From Ailanthus altissimus (taxonomy: Eukaryota > Streptophyta > Magnoliopsida > Sapindales > Simaroubaceae), in contig OX327690.1 of assembly GCA_946807835.1 (NCBI GenBank), positions 18,138,501 to 18,202,500 of the forward strand: a stretch of 64,000 bases of DNA. The letters run 5' to 3'. The notes beneath the pieces are model-generated. The model searched no databases. It was not told where the DNA came from and worked only from the letters and a program-made list of their open reading frames with translations. The number at the start of each line of letters is the position of its first letter. The first letter of the stretch is position 1. Both the position numbers and the translations under genes were made by a program. Below are positions 59,330 to 64,000 of this stretch, piece after piece.

Positions 59330-60388
59330 ATATAATACTTTATATTCTAAAGATAATATATAGTATATATATTATTCAAGGTTATGTCTCTTTTATAAAG
59401 ATGCATCTCTACCTAAAGTTGTATTTTTCATAAGAGATACAATCCAATCAAAAGTTAAAAGTGATACTATTACTATCCTTTAGGAGTTGTTTGATAAGAC
59501 CCTAGACAAACCTCTAATTCTTTCATACTTACTCAAGTATTATCACGAACTATTTTTATTATTTATATTGAGAGGTTGTGAGATTTCTTATATGTAATAT
59601 GTAACAACCAATCTCACCTTAGTTAAGATTATCTTTAAAATAAATATTAACATTATTAGGCCTATTATTAATAAGCTCAACAGTCCACTCTACTTATAAA
59701 TAAGGCCTATTGAAATTAAAATAAAATTAGGCCTAAAAAGAGAATATAACAAGCCCAATAATAAAAGTCCATCAACAAAATTTAATTGTGAGAATGAGGG
59801 CTCGATCGAACCTAAAAAAATAAAAATAAAAGACTAAAATATCAAAAAAAAATATAAAAGACAGAATTGTCTAGCAAAAGTAAGAGTACGAGTACGCTAC
59901 ATCTTTCTCCTTGAATCAAATTCTATTTAAGCATGAATTTTTTTGATATCCTATATCTATTACATGATTTGGACTTTGTCGCGTGATCTTCTAGTGATAA
60001 GATGATGGGAATTATCATTTTATCGAAAACGTGATTACATTGTGATTAATTTAAACTTTATCATTGCATATAGACTATAATTGAAACTTTACCATGTTGC
60101 GTTATAAAAAGGCATGCTTTATTCACTTAGATTCATTCAAAAACATATCGAGAAATACATCAAGAAACACCGTGAGCAAATACATTGCATAATCATATAG
60201 AGTATTATCCTTTTAATTAAGAGAACTCCCACAAATCGCACGTTTGTGTTGATCATACACTGACTTAAGCATTAAAGTATTTTTTTTTTTTTTGCAAGAG
60301 GACGATGCTCAACTTCTTCATAGTAATTCAAGACATCTTAAGGGGTTAAGACATAATTTTTAGAGAATTACAAATTTGAAACTTTTAG
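59330..60388 (+). mobile_element. LTR, Ty3/gypsy-like, first of two tandem LTR-gag modules
   Basis: Homologous to 60752-61834 throughout. At 60389 it is followed by TGGCGCCGACTGTGAGG, which resembles a tRNA-Asp-type primer-binding site (TGGCGCCGT...). The left end (AGATATATAATATAATAC) has lost TG; the sister copy starts TGATATATAATATAATAC. It has AGGCCTATTATTAATAAGC at about 59658 and a TATAAAAAGGC box at 60104. Confidence 0.65.
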
Positions 60389-60639
60389 TGGCGCCGACTG
60401 TGAGGAAAACACACAGCAATAAAATGAAAAGCCAACCTTCCCAAAATATCATGGCAACCAATAATTCGAGATCAACCGAAACCAAAGTTGTCAATGAAGT
60501 CCACTCACTCCCCTCCCCCCCCCCCCCCCACAATATTTCACAATAATGACTTGGTTTCGATGACTATATCAAGGATCCTGGCATAAATTTTTAAAGATTT
60601 AAGATCACACTATGTCAGAAAGAAAGGTAGAAGAACAAC
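60389..60639 (+). pseudogene. primer-binding site and start of a gag gene (module 1)
   Basis: After the PBS (60389-60405) an ATG at 60424 opens MKSQPSQNIMATNNSRST, parallel to the module 2 copy at 61870. A poly-C run (60518-60530) and stops end it within ~180 bp. Confidence 0.5.
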
Positions 60640-60751
60640 ACAAATAATTTTCGTGGTTCGACAACTTGCCTACGTCTACGACGGATCAATATCACACTCT
60701 CTTATTATTGAATCTCAAGGCACTCACAAAATTTTCCTTTTACAAGAAAAT
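60640..60751 (-). mobile_element. fragment of the copia LTR (minus)
   Basis: Reverse complement of about 46225-46350: it shares CGTGGTTCGACAACTTGCCT, GGATCA, TCTCTTATTATTGAATCTCA and AGGCACTCACAAA. It sits exactly between gag fragment 1 and LTR 2, marking a junction. Confidence 0.6.
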
Positions 60752-61834
60752 TGATATATAATATAATACTTTACATTTTAAAGATAATATATAGTATATA
60801 TATTATTCAAGGGTTATGTCTCTTTCATAAAGCTGCATCTCTACCTAAAGTTGTATCTTTTATAAGAGACACAATCCAATCAAAGGTTAGAAGTGATACT
60901 ATTACTATCCTTTAGGAGTTGTTTGAATGACCATAAATAAGACCTCAAACAAACCTTTAATTCTTTCATACTTACTCGAGTATTATTACGAATTATTTTT
61001 ATTATTTATATTGAGAGGTTGTGAGATTTCTTATATGTAATATGTAACAACCAATCTCACCTTGGTTAAGATTATCTTTAAAATAAATAATAACATTGTT
61101 AGGCCTATTATTAATAAGCTTAGCAATCCACTCTACTTATAAATAAGGCCTGCTGAAATTAAAATAAAATTAGGTCTAAAAAAAGAGAATAAAACAAGCC
61201 CAATAATAAAACCCCGTAAACAAAATTTAATAATGAGAATGAGGGTTGGACCGGACCCAAAAAAATAGAAACAAAATACTAAAATATCCCCCAAAAAAGA
61301 TAAAAGACAGAATTGTCCAGCAAAAGTAAGAGTACAAGTACGTTACATCTTTCTTCTTGAATCAAATTCTATTTAAGCATGAATTTTGTTGATATCTCCT
61401 ATCTATTACATGATTTGCACTTTGTTGCATGATCTTATAGTGATAAGATGATGGGAATCACCATCTTATCGCAAATATGATTACATTATAATTAACTTAA
61501 ACTTTATCATTGCATATAGACTATAATTAAAACTTTACTATGTTGTGCTATAAAAAGGTATGCCTTATTTGCTTAGACTCATTCAGAAACATATTGAAAA
61601 ATACATCAAGAAACACCATGACCAAAAACATTACACAATCATATATAGTATTATCCTCTTGATTAGGAGCACTCCCATAAATCTCACACTTGTATTGATC
61701 ACACACTGACTTAAGCATCGGAGTGTTTTTTTTTTTTTTTTGCAAGAAGACGATGCTCAACTTCTTCACAATAGTTCAAGACATCTCAAGGGTAAGACAT
61801 AATTTCTGGAGAGTTCCAAATTTGAAATTTTCAA
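60752..61834 (+). mobile_element. LTR, second tandem module
   Basis: Starts TGATATATAATATAATAC and ends before TGGCACCAACTATGGGG (61835), a mutated primer-binding site. It is ~90% identical by eye to 59330-60388, including TATAAAAAGGT at 61550. Confidence 0.65.
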
Positions 61835-62337
61835 TGGCACCAACTATGGGGAAAACAAATAGCAATAAAATGAAAAGCCAACCTTCCCAAAATATTATGG
61901 CAACCAATAATTCAAGATCAACCAAAACCAAAGTTGTCAATAAAGTCCTCCCCCATCTCTCAACGATGACTTGGTTTTTGTGATTGTGTCAGGGATCCTA
62001 GAAGAAATTTTGAAAGAATTAAAAGAATCACGGAAGGAGAATCAAGAGCTCCACAGTCGTTTGGAGACCTTAGAGGCCGAAAGAAGCCTTTCAGTGAATT
62101 ATAAGAAACTTTCACAGAGGGAAACTTACACTGGCAACCCTCAATAATCTTCTGCGGGGCTTGGAAAGAAAGAGACAATGGATCCACTTGAGGAACCTGA
62201 AGTGGAAGCAACAGCAGAAAAATCCACCTAGGAATAGGAGCTGAAAGCCTCAATCCTGAAAGAGATTGGAGAGTTATACAAAAAAAGCCTTAGAAAGCTA
62301 AAATCCCAGAGGATATGCATTCTTTAGCGAGGAAAGC
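61835..62337 (+). pseudogene. gag N-terminal relic (Ty3/gypsy, Tat-like)
   Basis: From 61870 MKSQPSQNIMATNNSRSTK leads, after a frameshift around 61950, into a coiled-coil-like stretch: ILEEILKELKESRKENQEL and LHSRLETLEAERSLSV (about 61990-62095). It continues to an acidic TMDPLEEPEVEATAEKS block. Coiled-coil-bearing gag N-termini are usual in Tat-type elements. It is cut at 62337 by the next LTR. Confidence 0.5.
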
Positions 62338-63784
62338 TAATGTGATATTTTTATATATTATAATTAAGTACAAGTATACACTGTCATAACAAGTAATAAA
62401 TGGACAAAACAGTCGGATATCGAAGCCAGAGGGATAATAACTTCTTTTTACCAAATACTAAATTTATATCTTTCTAGTAATTATTTAGAAAAAAAATCAA
62501 AATCTACGAATGAATATGAAAAATATAAAAGCAATAACACAATGTAAAGAGATATAGAAGATAATAATATAGAGAAAACGTAAGATTAATACTATCCCTT
62601 AATATGCTTTCTAATGATTTATCTTCTAATATATAAATTCCTTAATTTTTGTTATTGATCAAGACATGAATGTATTCACAAGCCTCTCTCAAAATCATGC
62701 AAGTATATCTTAATTTACCAAATACCTATATTCTTATAGTATTTACTAAATTAAGATCCATTAAGAATAAATCTTATGATCAATACATGCCAATTAAGTA
62801 TATTCTTATCTTAATTTGAAACTTGCATATGCAACATTGAATGCTACTCTACAATCATGCATCAAATTATCTAAGTCTAAAGACAATTATACCTCTTCTA
62901 AGTTTATCAAATTATTACCAAACAATCACAATATTAGCTAGATATAATGAAGTATTAAGAACAAATAATTTGAATGATAAAGAACTATGTTTATTAAATA
63001 TTAGAAATATATAGAAATTAACCGCATATATTGAGTTCAAGTATTAACCCTAAAAAGAAAAATTAGTTCATGGCTACAAAAAAACAACGATAAAAATAAA
63101 TAAAAAATATGATACAATCAATAGCAAACAGATATAGACGTCGAATTGCTCTTGATTGTGCTGCCTAAGAAACTCTTGCTGTCATAGAACGTCCTGAGTT
63201 TCTCTCTACAGTTGCTTTAATTGTGCTATAATTGCTTTCTTAGACTTGTGTTATGTATCCCTTGAGTGTCTTGTGTATTTTTCTTTTAAGGATAGGAATG
63301 AGTGGACTTTTATAAGGATTGATTTGAGCTTAAAAATCTCAATTCTTGTTGGGTCAGGATTTGCGTGATCACTGGAGCGAAATTGTGTTGTCGTTGGGAG
63401 GCTACGCCTAAAAGCTGGAATTGCTAGGGTAAAAATGTTATAGCGTTGGGGCGCTGGTCTTACACTAGAGCAGTGGCCTATTTTTGTTGTGGCGAAATTC
63501 TACAACTTGAATAAGTTTATTTCAGATTTTCTTATTTTGATCATGGTCCCAATGTTAGAGCAAAATCCTTTGTACCGTTGGAGCAAAAATTCCAGATTTT
63601 GAGCTTCTTTGCATTTAAGTCCCTGGTTTTTTTCTTGTTTAGCATTCTAGCTCCAATTTTCTATCTTTTTGAGTCCAAACCCTATAATTGAACAATAATG
63701 CATACAAATAGTCATTTATTCTCATAAAATAATAAAATATTAAAATAAAACATGAGAAAATAAATGACAAATATGTCGTTATCA
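62338..63784 (-). mobile_element. Athila-like family A 3' LTR (minus)
   Basis: Matches the solo LTR at 7699-9139 along its length. On the minus strand it starts TGATAACGACATA (63784) and is immediately preceded by the purine tract CTTAAGTTTGGGAGAATT (complement of 63785-63802), so it is a 3' LTR with the element continuing rightwards. The GC-richer block (63360-63560) has CGTTGGGGCGCTGG motifs. Confidence 0.75.
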
Positions 63785-64000
63785 AATTCTCCCAAACTTA
63801 AGCACTTGCTCATCCTTAAGTAATATAATTCTTAAAGAGAAAAAGCAAAAGGGATACTTGACTCGAATAACAAATATAGACTTAAAAAGAAAATATAACA
63901 AAACATGTCAGGTTAGTAAGATTATCTCAAAAGCTGTTTAAATGGCACAAATTCTAAGGTAAATAAATAACTATTAATAATTCTAATTTTCTCTATTTGG
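63785..64000 (-). mobile_element. Athila-like post-pol internal region, truncated by the window edge
   Basis: Polypurine tract complement followed by CTTGCTCATCCTTAAG (this family's version of the CTCGTCCTCGAG box) and AT-rich sequence like 14690-14830. The element's coding part, if any, is outside the window. Confidence 0.6.

Overview
The window is AT-rich nuclear DNA from a flowering plant, most likely a eudicot. The evidence is plant-type genes with introns, plant-specific transposon families (Ulp1-bearing MULEs, CACTA/En-Spm, Athila- and Tat-like Ty3/gypsy, Tekay-like and copia LTRs) and a tRNA-derived SINE. No bacterial or organellar gene is visible. Only one apparently intact host gene is present, and only its 5' end: exons 1 and 2 of a mitochondrial-type solanesyl diphosphate synthase (SPS3-like), on the minus strand, running off the left edge. 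Almost everything else is nested, decayed mobile DNA.

Layout. 1-1505: SPS3 exons and 5' region. About 1515-10160: a MULE with a decayed transposase (+) and a convergent DUF1985/Ulp1 protease gene (-), split by a solo LTR (7699-9139, TSD ACACT). 10184-13270: a second MULE-like fragment with a DUF1985 gene relic. 13298-19157: two Athila-like 3' ends fused head to head into a ~5.9 kb inverted structure. 19200-20996: a third MULE transposase relic (-). 21041-23585: a Tekay-like solo LTR, followed by four SINE copies in alternating orientation (23587-24238). 26270-43535: a decayed second copy of the SPS3 gene on the same strand as the intact one, split by a nest of Ty3/gypsy elements (30040-42603). 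That nest holds an Athila-like deletion derivative and a Tat-like element whose antisense ORF encodes a plant mobile domain; this ORF is itself broken by a solo LTR (TSD ATCAC). 45731-46940: an inverted pair of copia LTRs. 47865-58665: a complete CACTA element with TIRs and TSD GCA. It carries a tnp2-type transposase relic, a PTTA/En-Spm second gene relic and a captured multi-exon fragment of the mismatch-repair gene MSH3. 59330-62337: two tandem LTR-plus-gag modules. 62338-64000: an Athila-like 3' LTR and internal sequence running off the right edge.

The main biological points are: (1) an SPS3 gene with a relic duplicate on the same strand, destroyed partly by insertion of a Tat-like LTR into a coding exon; (2) transduplication of MSH3 exons and introns by a CACTA element; (3) an antisense plant-mobile-domain gene in a Tat-like retroelement; (4) several insertions whose order can be read from target-site duplications. 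Assignments rest on reading translations and repeats by eye. Family names for LTR elements are inferences from gag/pol, PBS, PPT and LTR-end signatures.
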